A stretch of DNA of 64,000 nucleotides from Sphingomonas hankookensis (GCF_028551275.1 NZ_CP117025.1:1855501-1919500), one strand, 5' to 3'. Shown: positions 34,446-43,656, numbered from the stretch's first letter. The notes: generated by a model not told the origin, from the letters alone. Numbers and translations are program-made.

Positions 34446-35240
34446 CTATAACGGTCGCTGGGTGATCCGGGTGGTGGCGATCGACGTCGCGTTGTCGCTG
34501 TCGATGCGGACGGTCGTCTGTTGGGTGAGGATCATGCCGGTGGTCGCGTCGACCCGCCGGGTGATCGTGCTGATCCGCCGGCCGCTGGCCTTGCCGCCGC
34601 TAGCCACCACATCGCCCGACAGCCGCTGTTCCTCGACCAGCGCGTTGCCCTGCGCATGGATTCGTTCGGTGCCGGTCACCTCCGATCCGCCATCGAACGG
34701 CGGCGTCGCCCGTTGGCGGATGTCATGCTGGGCCACGACGCCGCGACGCACCACGTCCGGTGCCAGCAGGGTCGTCAGCATCGAACCCAGCATCGCCACC
34801 TGCTGCCGTTCCGGCATCGTGCGCAGCGGCGCGGTCAGCCGCTGCAGCATCGCCTTCTTCGCCGGATCGCCGCCGTCCTGCGCGGCAACCGCGTCGATCA
34901 GGGCGGTCCACACCGTCTCGCGGTCGACGACCCCCGTCACCTCCCCGCGATCGGACAGACGATAGACGATCGGCCGCCCCTTCAGCGTGGCGAAGGCACG
35001 CTCGAACATCGCGCCCGGCCCATCCGACAACCCACCCGCGACCGAATCGATGGTAAGTTGCGCGACGAGACCATCGGGCGTCCGGCGGAACCGGACCGTC
35101 CGGTCGGTGGCATAGCGGCGGATCGTGCCTGCCTCGTCACGCTCCTGTTCGATATGGTAGCGATACTCGGTGTCGAGCGCCGGGACGAAGCCGGTCGCGA
35201 CCGCCGCTTCGACCGCCGGCGCCGGAGGGGGGAGCAGCAT
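34446..35240 (-). CDS. protein of unknown function downstream of ctaA
   Basis: The 264-residue product has no recognised family. The N terminus ([17 protein letters not shown]) is mildly hydrophobic but not a clear signal peptide. The body is predicted to be beta-rich, with [20 protein letters not shown], a helical middle ([20 protein letters not shown]) and a C terminus of alternating Thr/Arg strands ending TRITQRPL. The ATG at 35240 shares one base with the ctaA stop, so it is probably translated with ctaA. A longer frame upstream overlaps ctaA and is not coding. Confidence 0.72.
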   Translation of the reverse strand: MLLPPPAPAVEAAVATGFVPALDTEYRYHIEQERDEAGTIRRYATDRTVRFRRTPDGLVAQLTIDSVAGGLSDGPGAMFERAFATLKGRPIVYRLSDRGEVTGVVDRETVWTALIDAVAAQDGGDPAKKAMLQRLTAPLRTMPERQQVAMLGSMLTTLLAPDVVRRGVVAQHDIRQRATPPFDGGSEVTGTERIHAQGNALVEEQRLSGDVVASGGKASGRRISTITRRVDATTGMILTQQTTVRIDSDNATSIATTRITQRPL

Positions 35241-36268
35241 CAGCGGCGTCCGGTGGCGTGCGCACCCCAGGTCGTCGCGATCACCAGCAGGGCACCGACC
35301 AGCTGGTGCAGCGCCGCGACCTCGATCCGCACGCCGGTCATCACCGTGCTGATCCCCAGCAGGATCTGGATGCCGAAGGTGGTGTGGATCGCGCGGGCGA
35401 CCTTGGGATGGCCGGCACGCTTGGCGGCGCGGGCGAGCAGGATCAGCGCAGCGACCGCGACCCATGCCCACCAGCGATGGATGAAGTGGACGACATACGG
35501 ATCGTTGACGATCGCATCGAGCGCACCCCGCGACCGCCATTCGTCGAGCGGAAAGAAACGCCCGTTCATCAGCGGCCATTGATCGGTCACCAGCCCGGCG
35601 TTCAGCCCGGCGACCCACGCGCCGAACAACAGCTGCACGAACAGCACCAAAAGGGTGACGATGCCGATCGTCGTCAGCCGCGCCGGCCGTGCATACCGAT
35701 CCGCGGCCAGCTCACGCAGGTCTAGCGCGGTCCACACTGTCCCAGCCAGGATCAGCAGCGCGTTCAGCAGATGCACCGACAGGCGGATATGCGACACGTC
35801 GGTCCGTACCGACAGGCCGGAGGCCACCATCCACCAGCCGATCGCCCCCTGCAATCCGCCCAGCGCCAGCAGTGCCAGCAGCCGCCCCTTGTAGCCGGTC
35901 GGCAGCGCGCCGCGAATCCAGAACCACGCCAGCGGGACGGCAAAGGCGACCCCGACCAGCCGCGCCAGCAGGCGATGGACATATTCCCAGAAGAAGATGC
36001 CCTTGAACTGGGCCAGCGTCATGCCCTGGTTCAGCAGCTGATATTCCGGGATTTTCCGGTAATTGGCGAACTCCGCTTCCCATTGTTCGGCATTCAGCGG
36101 CGGCAGCGTGCCCGACAGCGGCTTCCATTCGGTGATCGACAGGCCGGATTCGGTCAGCCGCGTGATCCCGCCGACGACGACCATCGCCACCACCAGTGCG
36201 GCGACCCACCACAGCCAGCGGGCGACAGCGCCGGGGCGGGCGCGCGAGGGAAGGGGAGGAGCGAGCAT
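35240..36268 (-). CDS. ctaA: heme A synthase (Cox15/CtaA)
   Basis: CtaA oxidises the C8 methyl of heme O to make heme A for cytochrome aa3 oxidase. The 342-residue membrane protein has eight predicted helices and the Cox15 signatures GGITRLTESGLSITEWKP, EYVHRLLARLVG (heme-ligand His), HIRLSVHLLNALL, QLLFGAWVAGLNAGL, HFIHRWWAWVA and ALHQLVGALL. It belongs to the type lacking the extracellular cysteine pair of Bacillus CtaA. Other cytochrome oxidase genes are not in the window. Confidence 0.96.
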   Translation of the reverse strand: MLAPPLPSRARPGAVARWLWWVAALVVAMVVVGGITRLTESGLSITEWKPLSGTLPPLNAEQWEAEFANYRKIPEYQLLNQGMTLAQFKGIFFWEYVHRLLARLVGVAFAVPLAWFWIRGALPTGYKGRLLALLALGGLQGAIGWWMVASGLSVRTDVSHIRLSVHLLNALLILAGTVWTALDLRELAADRYARPARLTTIGIVTLLVLFVQLLFGAWVAGLNAGLVTDQWPLMNGRFFPLDEWRSRGALDAIVNDPYVVHFIHRWWAWVAVAALILLARAAKRAGHPKVARAIHTTFGIQILLGISTVMTGVRIEVAALHQLVGALLVIATTWGAHATGRR

Positions 36269-36368
36269 CGTAGGTGTCTAGCCGCTGCCGCAGGGCCAAG
36301 AAAGAGGGGCGTGGCGCTTTACCCCCGGTCGCGGGCCTGTACGATGGTGCGATGCGGGAGCAAGGTTC

Positions 36369-36923
36369 GTGACGATCGAGGCATTGATCGCCCGCTACGG
36401 GCTGGGCGCGCTGCTGCTCGGCGCCGGGATGGAGGGCGAGACCGTCGTGATCCTCGGCGGGATCATGGTGCAGCGGGGCACGCTGCCCTTTGCCGGCGCG
36501 ATCCTCGCCGCCGCGATCGGATCGTTCATCGCCGATCAGCTGTTCTTCGCGGCGGGGCGTCGGTTCCGCGACCATCCCCGCGTGCGGCGATGGAGCGCCA
36601 AGCCCGCCTTTGCCCGCGCGCTGACAGCGTTCGAACGGCATCCGACGTTGTTCGTGTTCGCCTTTCGCTTTCTCTACGGACTGCGCACGGTCAGCCCGGT
36701 CGCGATCGGAACCACGCGCCTGCCGCTGGCGCGCTTCATGCTGCTCAACGGCTCGGCGGCGCTGCTATGGGCGACGATCTTCGTGTCGATCGGCTATTGG
36801 TTCGGGCACGGACTGAGCGAACTGATCGGCCGCTGGCTGCCATCGTGGCAGGTGCTGGCGGGCGGAGGTGTCGCCATCCCGCTGCTCGGCGGTCTGACCT
36901 GGTGGTGGCGACGGCGGGGTTAA
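36369..36923 (+). CDS. DedA family membrane protein
   Basis: The 184-residue product has the DedA/SNARE-associated pattern: ENH-like region GMEGETVVILGGIMVQRG, GSFIADQLFFAAGR, FAFRFLYGLRTVSPVAIG (the conserved F-x-R-F motif) and a C-terminal hydrophobic helix before WWWRRRG. DedA proteins are linked to lipid scrambling and membrane homeostasis. The start is GTG 36369. Its TAA stop shares the palindrome TTAA with the stop of the convergent coaD. Confidence 0.9.
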   Translation: MTIEALIARYGLGALLLGAGMEGETVVILGGIMVQRGTLPFAGAILAAAIGSFIADQLFFAAGRRFRDHPRVRRWSAKPAFARALTAFERHPTLFVFAFRFLYGLRTVSPVAIGTTRLPLARFMLLNGSAALLWATIFVSIGYWFGHGLSELIGRWLPSWQVLAGGGVAIPLLGGLTWWWRRRG

Positions 36924-37420
36924 TCGCCCTTGCGGCCCAGCTTCTCCACCCGCGCGATCACTTCCTCGCATACCGCCGGGGACACGAACCTGGCGATCGA
37001 CCCGCCATACATCGCGATTTCCTTGACCAGCCGCGACGCGATGGGTTGCAGCGAGACGTCGGCCATCAGGAAGACCGTTTCGATCCGGTCGTTCAGCTGC
37101 TGGTTCATGCCCGCCATCTGATATTCATATTCGAAGTCGGCGACGGCGCGCAGGCCCCGCACGATCACGCTCGCTCCCTGCCGTTCGGCAAAGGTCATGA
37201 GCAGCGCGTCGAACGCGACGACCCGGATATCGCCACTGACCCCGGCCACTTCGCGTTCGACCATCGCCAGCCGTTCGTCGAGCGTGAACATCGGTGACTT
37301 GGACGGATTGGTCGTGACGCCGATCACCAGCCGGTCGACCAGCTTCGCGCCCCGCCGGATGATGTCCATGTGCCCACGGGTGATCGGATCGAACGTGCCG
37401 GGATAGACGCCGATCCTCAC
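36920..37420 (-). CDS. coaD: phosphopantetheine adenylyltransferase
   Basis: CoaD adenylates 4'-phosphopantetheine to dephospho-CoA. The 166-residue product has the nucleotidyltransferase start RIGVYPGTFDPITRGHMDII (T/HxGH site), then VTTNPSKSPMFTLDER, GLRAVADFEYEYQMAGMN and the ISSRLVKE-equivalent IASRLVKEIAMYGG. The start is GTG 37420 overlapping the ispA stop (GTGA). It ends an xseB-ispA-coaD operon and its stop overlaps the dedA-like gene in TTAA. Confidence 0.97.
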   Translation of the reverse strand: MRIGVYPGTFDPITRGHMDIIRRGAKLVDRLVIGVTTNPSKSPMFTLDERLAMVEREVAGVSGDIRVVAFDALLMTFAERQGASVIVRGLRAVADFEYEYQMAGMNQQLNDRIETVFLMADVSLQPIASRLVKEIAMYGGSIARFVSPAVCEEVIARVEKLGRKGD

Positions 37421-38322
37421 CGGTCGCGCTCCAGAACATAGCGGGCGATGGCGCGCAGCAGATCGGCTTCGGGGCCGAAGTCGCGCAGATGCTCGATCGA
37501 CTGGTCGACCAGCCGCCGCGCCTGTTCGCGCGCGCGGTCGAGTCCGAGCAGCGAGAGGAAGGTTTCCTTGCCCGCCTCGCCATCCTTGCGCAGCGCCTTG
37601 CCGACCGCCGCCTCGTCGCCTTCGACGTCGAGAATGTCGTCGGCGATCTGGAAGGCGAGGCCGATGTCGCGGGCATAGCCGCGCAGCGAGGTGCGCTGCG
37701 CATCGGTCACCCGCCCCAGGATCGCGCCAGCCTCGACCGAACAGGCGATCAATGCACCGGTCTTCATCGCCTGCAACCGGGTGACGGTGTTCAGGTCGAA
37801 GCTGGTGTCCTCCGCCTCCAGGTCCATGGCCTGTCCGCCTGCCATGCCCGACGGGCCGGAGGCGTGCGCCAGGTCGGCGATCAGTTCGATGCGGACATGC
37901 GGATCCGGATGGGTCAGCTCGTGTGACAGGATTTCGAAGGCGAGCGCGTGCAGACAATCGCCCGCCAGGATCGCGGTCGCTTCGTCATAGGCCTTGTGCA
38001 CCGTCGGCTTGCCGCGGCGCATATCGTCATCGTCCATGGCGGGCAGGTCGTCATGGATCAGGCTGTAGACATGGATGCATTCGATCGCGAGCGAGGCGCG
38101 GGCGGCGCGGATACGCTCGACATTGAACAGGCGCGCGGTGGCGAACACCAGGAGCGGCCGCAGCCTTTTGCCTCCGCCGATCGCGGCATGGCGCATCGCG
38201 CGGTACAGGTTCGCGCGGGGATCGTCGGGAACGGGCAGCAGCGCATCGAACTGGCGATCCATCTCTGCCGAGATTTCGCGGAGGGCGGCGTTCAGCGACA
38301 CCGGCGGCGCGACGGTCGCCAT
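37417..38322 (-). CDS. ispA: geranyl/farnesyl diphosphate synthase
   Basis: IspA condenses dimethylallyl and isopentenyl diphosphates to farnesyl diphosphate. The 301-residue product has GGGKRLRPLL, the first Asp-rich motif in SLIHDDLPAMDDDDMRRG, HKAYDEATAILAGDCL, and the second in AFQIADDILDVEGDEAAVGK. The DDxxxxD first motif is the bacterial FPP-synthase form. It shares one base with xseB upstream and four with coaD downstream, a common alphaproteobacterial arrangement. Confidence 0.95.
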   Translation of the reverse strand: MATVAPPVSLNAALREISAEMDRQFDALLPVPDDPRANLYRAMRHAAIGGGKRLRPLLVFATARLFNVERIRAARASLAIECIHVYSLIHDDLPAMDDDDMRRGKPTVHKAYDEATAILAGDCLHALAFEILSHELTHPDPHVRIELIADLAHASGPSGMAGGQAMDLEAEDTSFDLNTVTRLQAMKTGALIACSVEAGAILGRVTDAQRTSLRGYARDIGLAFQIADDILDVEGDEAAVGKALRKDGEAGKETFLSLLGLDRAREQARRLVDQSIEHLRDFGPEADLLRAIARYVLERDR

Positions 38323-38564
38323 TATTGCGCGTCGAACGGCTGGGTGGAGGCACGCCCTTCGGCATCGACCCGGATCGCCTCGATCCGCGCCTGCGCCGCA
38401 TCGAGCCGCGCGGCGCATTGTGCGCGCAGCAGGTCACCACGGGCATAGAGGTCGATCGCAGTCTGCAAATCTTCTTGCCCCGTTTCCAACCGGCTGACGA
38501 TGGTTTCGAGCTCGCGCAGCGCGTCTTCGAAGGACAGGGTGGAAACATCGCGTTCGTCGGACAT
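38322..38564 (-). CDS. xseB: exodeoxyribonuclease VII small subunit
   Basis: XseB pairs with XseA in exonuclease VII, which degrades single-stranded DNA. The 80-residue product shows the small-subunit pattern LSFEDALRELETIVSRLETG and ALIDLY-equivalent AIDLYARGDLLRAQCAARLD, almost wholly helical. The start is ATG 38564 (MSDERDVS). It is first of the xseB-ispA-coaD operon. xseA is not in the window. Confidence 0.93.
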   Translation of the reverse strand: MSDERDVSTLSFEDALRELETIVSRLETGQEDLQTAIDLYARGDLLRAQCAARLDAAQARIEAIRVDAEGRASTQPFDAQ

Positions 38565-38671
38565 GGCGATGCTATGCGGCAGGGGGTGACAGGATTGCAA
38601 CCGGGCATCGCGGACCGGTAATGAATTAGTCCGCTGTCGCTTCGTCCGCGACGCAACCCACTCGAATCTGC

Positions 38672-38854
38672 TCAGAGCATGCCGTTCAGCGACATTCGGG
38701 CGGCAGACAGAGCATCCTCGATCGTGCCGAACAACCTTGTCCTCGGCCGGGTGTCGATCGTCCAGTAGGGCTGCCATTCCGCGCCAGTCGGAAAGGGGAT
38801 CACGTCCGGGTTTTCGCTATTGCCCCGATCGTGGGACAGGATGCGCTCTTCCAC
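38672..38854 (-). CDS. small hypothetical protein
   Basis: This 60-residue frame starts with GTG at 38854 and reads MEERILSHDRGNSENPDVIP, then FPTGAEWQPYWTIDTRP and a C-terminal helix. No family is recognised. The same frame is open for a further 20 codons upstream with plausible residues but without a usual start codon, so the gene could be a remnant of a longer one. No clear ribosome binding site is seen. Third positions are G/C-rich, which argues mildly for coding. Confidence 0.4.
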   Translation of the reverse strand: MEERILSHDRGNSENPDVIPFPTGAEWQPYWTIDTRPRTRLFGTIEDALSAARMSLNGML

Positions 38855-38948
38855 GATGACGAACGATGGTCCGGTCGATAGAAGATAGCCAGACGGCAGT
38901 GCCGTTCGTCGGACAGCATCTCACCGATACGATGGTGCATGGTCACCG

Positions 38949-39461
38949 TCAGCAGGTCGCCGTGGGACGAGCGGGTCGATCCGACAGATAGGCGCCGATT
39001 GCATCCCACGCCGGCTTTTTCGCGGCCACGCCGACCGTATGCAATGGGCTGCTCGACGGCAGCGCCAGTGTCTCGACCCCGCGCACCAGCGCCCGCCCGG
39101 CCTTGGCTGCCGTTCCGCCGTTGAACGCCACCAGACGCAGTTCCGGCAAGGTCGCGATAAGCGCCGCCACGTCGTTGGCGGTGGCGTCGCGAATCGCGGC
39201 GTCGCTGCTGCCCGGCCGGGTTGCACTCGCCACTACGTCCCACAGGCCGATGCCGGCCGCCCTGAGAGTTGCCAGCCGTTCGTCATAGGCGAGTGCGGGG
39301 AGGTCGACCCCGATCGCCGGCGACAACAACCGCCAGAACTGGTTCTGCGGATGCGCATAATAGTGCCCGGCGGCCAGCGACGCGTCGCCCGGCAGGCTGC
39401 CGAGGATCAGTACCCGTGTCGACATGTCGACGATAGGTGGAAATGACGCCTTGCGAATCAC
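38949..39461 (-). CDS. DNA-deoxyinosine (hypoxanthine-DNA) glycosylase family protein
   Basis: The 170-residue product belongs to the uracil-DNA-glycosylase fold, in the group annotated as DNA-deoxyinosine glycosylase, which removes deaminated adenine. It shows RVLILGSLPGDASL, YYAHPQNQFWRLL, GIGLWDVVASATRPGSSD, the LVAFNGGTAAK strand and LPSSSPLHT near the end, matching the conserved order of that group. GTG 39461 overlaps the stop of the flavoprotein gene (GTGA) and gives VIRKASFPPIVD, the usual leader; ATG 39425 would truncate it. Confidence 0.88.
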   Translation of the reverse strand: MIRKASFPPIVDMSTRVLILGSLPGDASLAAGHYYAHPQNQFWRLLSPAIGVDLPALAYDERLATLRAAGIGLWDVVASATRPGSSDAAIRDATANDVAALIATLPELRLVAFNGGTAAKAGRALVRGVETLALPSSSPLHTVGVAAKKPAWDAIGAYLSDRPARPTATC

Positions 39462-40624
39462 ACCGCCTGCCCCGCCGCCCAGCCGCTCGACCACGCCCAT
39501 TGGAAATTATAGCCGCCGAGCCAGCCGGTCACGTCGACCGCTTCACCGATGACGTGCAGCCCGGGCAGATGCTTCGCCGCCATCGTCTTCTGGTTGAGCC
39601 CGTCCGTCGCCACTCCGCCGACCGTGACCTCCGCCTTGGCGAAGCCCTCGGTGCCGTTCGGATGGAACTGCCACCCGGCGAGCCTCTGCTCGATCCGGGT
39701 CAGCGTCGCGTCGCGCTGGTTGCCGAGTTCGCCGGGACAGTCGAGCTTCGCCGCCAGCGCTTCGGCAAGCCGGTCGGGCAGCGCCGAGCCGAGCGCCGAG
39801 CGCAGGCCGATGCGGGGCCGCGCGCGCTTCAGTTCGGTCAGCCAGCCGCTCGACCGGTCGGGTACGAAGTCGATCGTCACCGGCTCGCGGTGCCGCCAAT
39901 AGGACGATGCCTGCAGGATCGCCGGCCCTGACAGCCCGCGATGGGTGAACAGCGCCGCCTCGCGGAACTTCGCCTTGCCGGCGCTCGCGACGACCTCGGT
40001 CGCGACGCCCGACAATTCGCGGAACAGCGCGTCGTCGGGCGGCAGGGTCAGCGGCACCAATGCCGGGCGCGGCTCGACCAGCTTCAACCCGAACCGCTTG
40101 GCCAGGTCATAGGCGAAGCCGGTCGCGCCGAGCTTGGGGATCGACGGACCGCCGGTCGCGATCACCAGCGAGGGGGCGGTCAGGGTCCGTTCGCCATGGA
40201 CGACGGTGAACATCCCATCGGCATGTCCCACATCGCGGATCGGCTGGCCCAGCGCGATCTCCGCGCCATCGGCCTCGGCCAGCAGCATCGCCACGATCTG
40301 CCGCGCAGATCCGTCGCAGAACAGCTGCCCCAGCGTCTTTTCATGCCACGCAATGCCATGGCGCTCGACCAGCGCGACAAAGTCCTGCGCGGCGTAGCGA
40401 CCCAGCGCCGAGCGCGCGAATTTCGGGTTGGCCGAGACATAGCGGTCCCAGCTCGCGCCGACATTGGTGAAGTTGCACCGCCCACCGCCCGAAATGACGA
40501 TCTTGCGCCCTGGCTCCGGGGCATGGTCGAGCACGGCCACGCGTCGCCCACGCTGCGCGGCGATGCCGGCGCAGAACAGCCCCGCGCCGCCGGCGCCCAA
40601 TATGATGACGTCATGATGGGTCAT
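39458..40624 (-). CDS. YhiN/HI0933-type NAD(P)/FAD-dependent oxidoreductase
   Basis: The 388-residue flavoprotein has an N-terminal dinucleotide site VIILGAGGAGLFCAGIAAQR, the family motif PGRKIVISGGGRCNFTN, SLVIATGGPSIPKLGATG, LFTHRGLSGPAILQASSYW and the C-terminal HVIGEAVDVTGWLGGYN-type FAD contact. The physiological reaction of this family is not established. It overlaps the downstream glycosylase gene by four bases, so both are probably on one transcript. Confidence 0.9.
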   Translation of the reverse strand: MTHHDVIILGAGGAGLFCAGIAAQRGRRVAVLDHAPEPGRKIVISGGGRCNFTNVGASWDRYVSANPKFARSALGRYAAQDFVALVERHGIAWHEKTLGQLFCDGSARQIVAMLLAEADGAEIALGQPIRDVGHADGMFTVVHGERTLTAPSLVIATGGPSIPKLGATGFAYDLAKRFGLKLVEPRPALVPLTLPPDDALFRELSGVATEVVASAGKAKFREAALFTHRGLSGPAILQASSYWRHREPVTIDFVPDRSSGWLTELKRARPRIGLRSALGSALPDRLAEALAAKLDCPGELGNQRDATLTRIEQRLAGWQFHPNGTEGFAKAEVTVGGVATDGLNQKTMAAKHLPGLHVIGEAVDVTGWLGGYNFQWAWSSGWAAGQAV

Positions 40625-40663
40625 GCGCCGCCCTTCGCATGGCGAACGGGCGGCGCAAAGGGG

Positions 40664-42085
40664 TTAGCCGCGCACGACCAGCTTCACCAGTTGTCCCGGT
40701 ACCAGCTGGGCGTCGTCCTCCAGCCCGTTGAGCGTCAGGAACCGATTCCGCTGGAAATCGGGATAGGCCATCTGCCGGCTGAGCGAATCGATCGTGTCGC
40801 CCGCCCGGACCGTGGCGATGCGGATGCGCTTGCCGACGATCGCGTTCGCTTCGGCCTGGGTCAGCGTGCCGAAGCTGTCGAGCAGCGATTCGAACGGACC
40901 GATTCCGCGGCCGGCGGGGGTGACGATCTGGAAATAATAGGTGGCCGAAGGGTAGCGATAGGCGACGATAGTCAGGTCGACCGCCTGGTTGTTGGCATTG
41001 GCGCGCACCGTCGCGATCGCCGCATCGGTGCCGTTGATCCGCGTGGTCTGCGGCTCGGCCGCGGTCCGCGCGCCGAGCGACGCCAGCCGCTGCCGCACGA
41101 AGCTGGCCGGGTCATCCGCCGGCCCCATCCGGAATTCGGCCTGGCCGCCCTGTCCGGCGATCGTCACCGCATCGGTCCCGTTCTGCAGCGCATAGCCGCT
41201 GGGCGCGGTGAAGCGGATGCGCAGGGCCGGGTGGCGGAAGGTCGTGCCGTCGATCACCCCCTGCGCCGGATCGTCGTCATAGCGCAGGCCGTCGAGCATC
41301 CGCAGATAGGTGGTGTCCTGCCCCGGCTGGGTCGCGGCGCCACCTGCCTGCTGCGCCAGCGCGCGGGCGCGGCGGACGCGCTCGGCTCCGTTGGGATGGG
41401 TGCTCATCCACGTCGGCACGGCATTGCCGCCGCGTCCGCTGGTCTGCGCCGCCAGTGCCTGCGCTTCGTTCAGCTGGACCAGCGCATCGGCCATGCCCGA
41501 GGGTGCATAGCCGGCGGCGGTGGCATAGCGCACGCCGAACTGGTCCGCCTGATACTCTTGGTTGCGACTGTACGACAGGGTGTAGAGCTGCGATCCGACC
41601 CCGGCGATCCGGCTGACCAGATCGCTGCCGGTCACCGCGCCCAGCAACGTCGCGCCCAGATTGCCTAGCGTCGAGCGCGTGTTGCGCGAATTGCTGTGCC
41701 GCGCGGCGACATGGCCGACTTCATGGCCCATCACCGCCGCCAGCTCCGCCTCGCTGTTCATCAGCGCCAGCAGCTGCCGCGTGATGTAGACATAGCCGCC
41801 GGGGATGGCGAAGGCGTTTTCGACCGGCGAATTGAGCAGGGTGACGGTGAAGTCGCCGCTGGCATTGGACAGGCCGGACTGCACCGCCACCTTCTTACCG
41901 ACCCGCTCGACATAGGCGGCCTGCGGCCCCGAATATCTGCCGCCATATTGCGCCAGCAGCTGCGGATTGGCCTGCGCGCCCTGCGCCCGGTCGCTCTGCG
42001 AGATCGAGCGCGTCTGCGCCATCACCGGAGCGGAAACGGTCGCGGCGGTCAGCATCGCGGCGGTCAGGAAACGTATCGTCATCAT
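40664..42085 (-). CDS. exported M48 family metallopeptidase
   Basis: The product (473 residues from ATG 42085) has a signal peptide (MMTIRFLTAAMLTAATVSAP, cleavage after VMA), the zinc motif VMGHEVGHVAARHS at about 140 and the third ligand in EYQADQFGVRYA. The C-terminal part ends with RAGDTIDSLSRQMAYP and LVPGQLVKLVV, a LysM-like segment. This resembles periplasmic BepA/YfgC-type quality-control proteases. GGGGACC lies just before the double ATG (42085 or 42082). Confidence 0.9.
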   Translation of the reverse strand: MMTIRFLTAAMLTAATVSAPVMAQTRSISQSDRAQGAQANPQLLAQYGGRYSGPQAAYVERVGKKVAVQSGLSNASGDFTVTLLNSPVENAFAIPGGYVYITRQLLALMNSEAELAAVMGHEVGHVAARHSNSRNTRSTLGNLGATLLGAVTGSDLVSRIAGVGSQLYTLSYSRNQEYQADQFGVRYATAAGYAPSGMADALVQLNEAQALAAQTSGRGGNAVPTWMSTHPNGAERVRRARALAQQAGGAATQPGQDTTYLRMLDGLRYDDDPAQGVIDGTTFRHPALRIRFTAPSGYALQNGTDAVTIAGQGGQAEFRMGPADDPASFVRQRLASLGARTAAEPQTTRINGTDAAIATVRANANNQAVDLTIVAYRYPSATYYFQIVTPAGRGIGPFESLLDSFGTLTQAEANAIVGKRIRIATVRAGDTIDSLSRQMAYPDFQRNRFLTLNGLEDDAQLVPGQLVKLVVRG

Positions 42086-42142
42086 CTGGTCCCCGTTTGT
42101 CGTCGTCTCGAATACGTTGCGATACGACAACGGTTCCGTCGC

Positions 42143-43213
42143 TCAGCTGAACAACTCGCCCTGCGCGCCGGCGGGCGGGCGGAACAGGTCGCAGCGCAGT
42201 CGGGGATGACCGCCGGTCAGCCCGTGGCGGCGGCACGCGATGGCGAAGCGGGTGGCGAGCAGCTGCCCCCAAACGCCTTGCCCGCGCATCCGCGAATGGA
42301 ACGCCGGATCATTGTCGCGCCCGCCGCGCAGCGACTGGACGATCGCCATCACCTTGCCCGCCCGGTCGGGAAAATGCGTTTCCAGCCATGCTCGGAACAG
42401 CGGCGCGACTTCGTGCGGCAGGCGGACCGGCAGGAAATAGGCGCCCTTTGCCCCTGCTTGCGCGGCACGCTCGATCAGATGCTCGACCTCATGATCGGTG
42501 ATCGCGGGAATGACCGGAGAGATCGACACGAACACCGGCACTCCCGCCGCCGCCAGAGCAGCGACCGCCGACAACCGCTTCTCGGGATGCGGCGCGCGCG
42601 GTTCCAGCGTGCGGGCAATCTTCGGGTCGAGCGACGTCACCGACAGGGTGACGCTCACCAGCCCCTTGGCCGCCATCGGCACCAGCAGGTCGATATCGCG
42701 TACCACCCGGTCGGATTTGGTCGTGATGGTCAGCGGATGGTTCGTTTCCGCCAGCACGGCAATGCACGCGCGGGTAATTCCCCAGTCGCGCTCGATCGGT
42801 TGATAAGGGTCGGTATTGGTGCCCATCGCGATCGGCTTCACGACATAGCCGCGCTTGGCCAGCGCGGCCCGGAGCAGCGTCGCCCCATCGGGCTTGGCGA
42901 ACAGCTTCGTTTCGAAATCCAGCCCCGGCGACAGGTCGTGATAGGCATGGGTCGGCCGCGCGAAACAATAGATGCAGCCATGTTCGCAGCCACGATAGGG
43001 GTTGATGCTCCGGTCGAATGGAATGTCGGGCGATGCGTTGCGCGACAGGATCGTACGCGGCCGTTCGATCGCCACGCTGGTGCGCAGCGTCGGCTCCGCG
43101 CCGTCGACCGTCTCCCGCCAGTCCAGCCAGTCGCCGTCGGCCTCCTGCGCGGGCAGGGCGATGCGGCTGCTCGTGACGTTGGTCGTCGCTCCTCTGGCCG
43201 GACGATTCCGCAT
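42143..43213 (-). CDS. PA0069-type radical SAM protein
   Basis: The 356-residue product has the radical SAM cluster motif RGCEHGCIYCFARPTH (CxxxCxxC), NPYRGCEHG context and SVTLSVTSLDP, HPEKRLSAVAALAAAGVPV and SPVIPAITDHE, as in the PA0069 family related to spore photoproduct lyase. Its reaction is unknown. The N-terminal 55 residues precede the motif as usual. It is convergent with no neighbour and divergent from the VOC gene, 54 bases apart. Confidence 0.88.
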   Translation of the reverse strand: MRNRPARGATTNVTSSRIALPAQEADGDWLDWRETVDGAEPTLRTSVAIERPRTILSRNASPDIPFDRSINPYRGCEHGCIYCFARPTHAYHDLSPGLDFETKLFAKPDGATLLRAALAKRGYVVKPIAMGTNTDPYQPIERDWGITRACIAVLAETNHPLTITTKSDRVVRDIDLLVPMAAKGLVSVTLSVTSLDPKIARTLEPRAPHPEKRLSAVAALAAAGVPVFVSISPVIPAITDHEVEHLIERAAQAGAKGAYFLPVRLPHEVAPLFRAWLETHFPDRAGKVMAIVQSLRGGRDNDPAFHSRMRGQGVWGQLLATRFAIACRRHGLTGGHPRLRCDLFRPPAGAQGELFS

Positions 43214-43267
43214 TGCCCGACGCTATCGAATCGTTCAGAACGAAGCAAGAACATGCAGGAGGTTCTC

Positions 43268-43597
43268 ATGGCGCGGTTGAACTATCTGGAACTGCCGGTC
43301 GCGGCGACGGAACCGGCGAAGACGTTCTACGCCACGGTGATGGGGTGGACGTTCACCGACTATGGTCCGGACTATGCCGCAACGACCAGCGGCGATACCG
43401 ACATGGGACTGGACGCCGACACGATGTTGACCACGCTGCTGCCGGTGATTCAGGTCGACGATCTCGAAGCGACGCTGTCGGCGGTCGAGGCGGGCGGCGG
43501 GGTGATCGTCCAGCCGATCTTCGCCTTTCCCGGCGGGCGCCGGTTCCATTTCCGTGATCCGGACGGCCATGTGCTGGCGGCGATGGTCGCCGAATAG
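43268..43597 (+). CDS. VOC (glyoxalase/bleomycin-resistance) family protein
   Basis: The 109-residue product has a single VOC module pair: LNYLELPVAATEPAKTFYAT, MGWTFTDYGPDYAA, IQVDDLEATLSAVEAGGGVI and the end FHFRDPDGHVLAAMVAE. It may bind a metal and act on small molecules; the substrate is unknown. ATG 43268 follows AGGAGGT by five bases, an almost perfect ribosome binding site that decides against ATG 43253. Confidence 0.85.
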   Translation: MARLNYLELPVAATEPAKTFYATVMGWTFTDYGPDYAATTSGDTDMGLDADTMLTTLLPVIQVDDLEATLSAVEAGGGVIVQPIFAFPGGRRFHFRDPDGHVLAAMVAE

Positions 43598-43656
43598 GCT
43601 TGTCGGTCACACGCGCCGGGCGATAGGCTCCCGCTGGAAATCCGGGGGGTTTGTCG

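Noticed and set aside
38800..39243. A - strand frame overlapping the glycosylase gene and the small orphan frame
   Set aside because: It lies out of frame with the well-conserved glycosylase and shows no motif.
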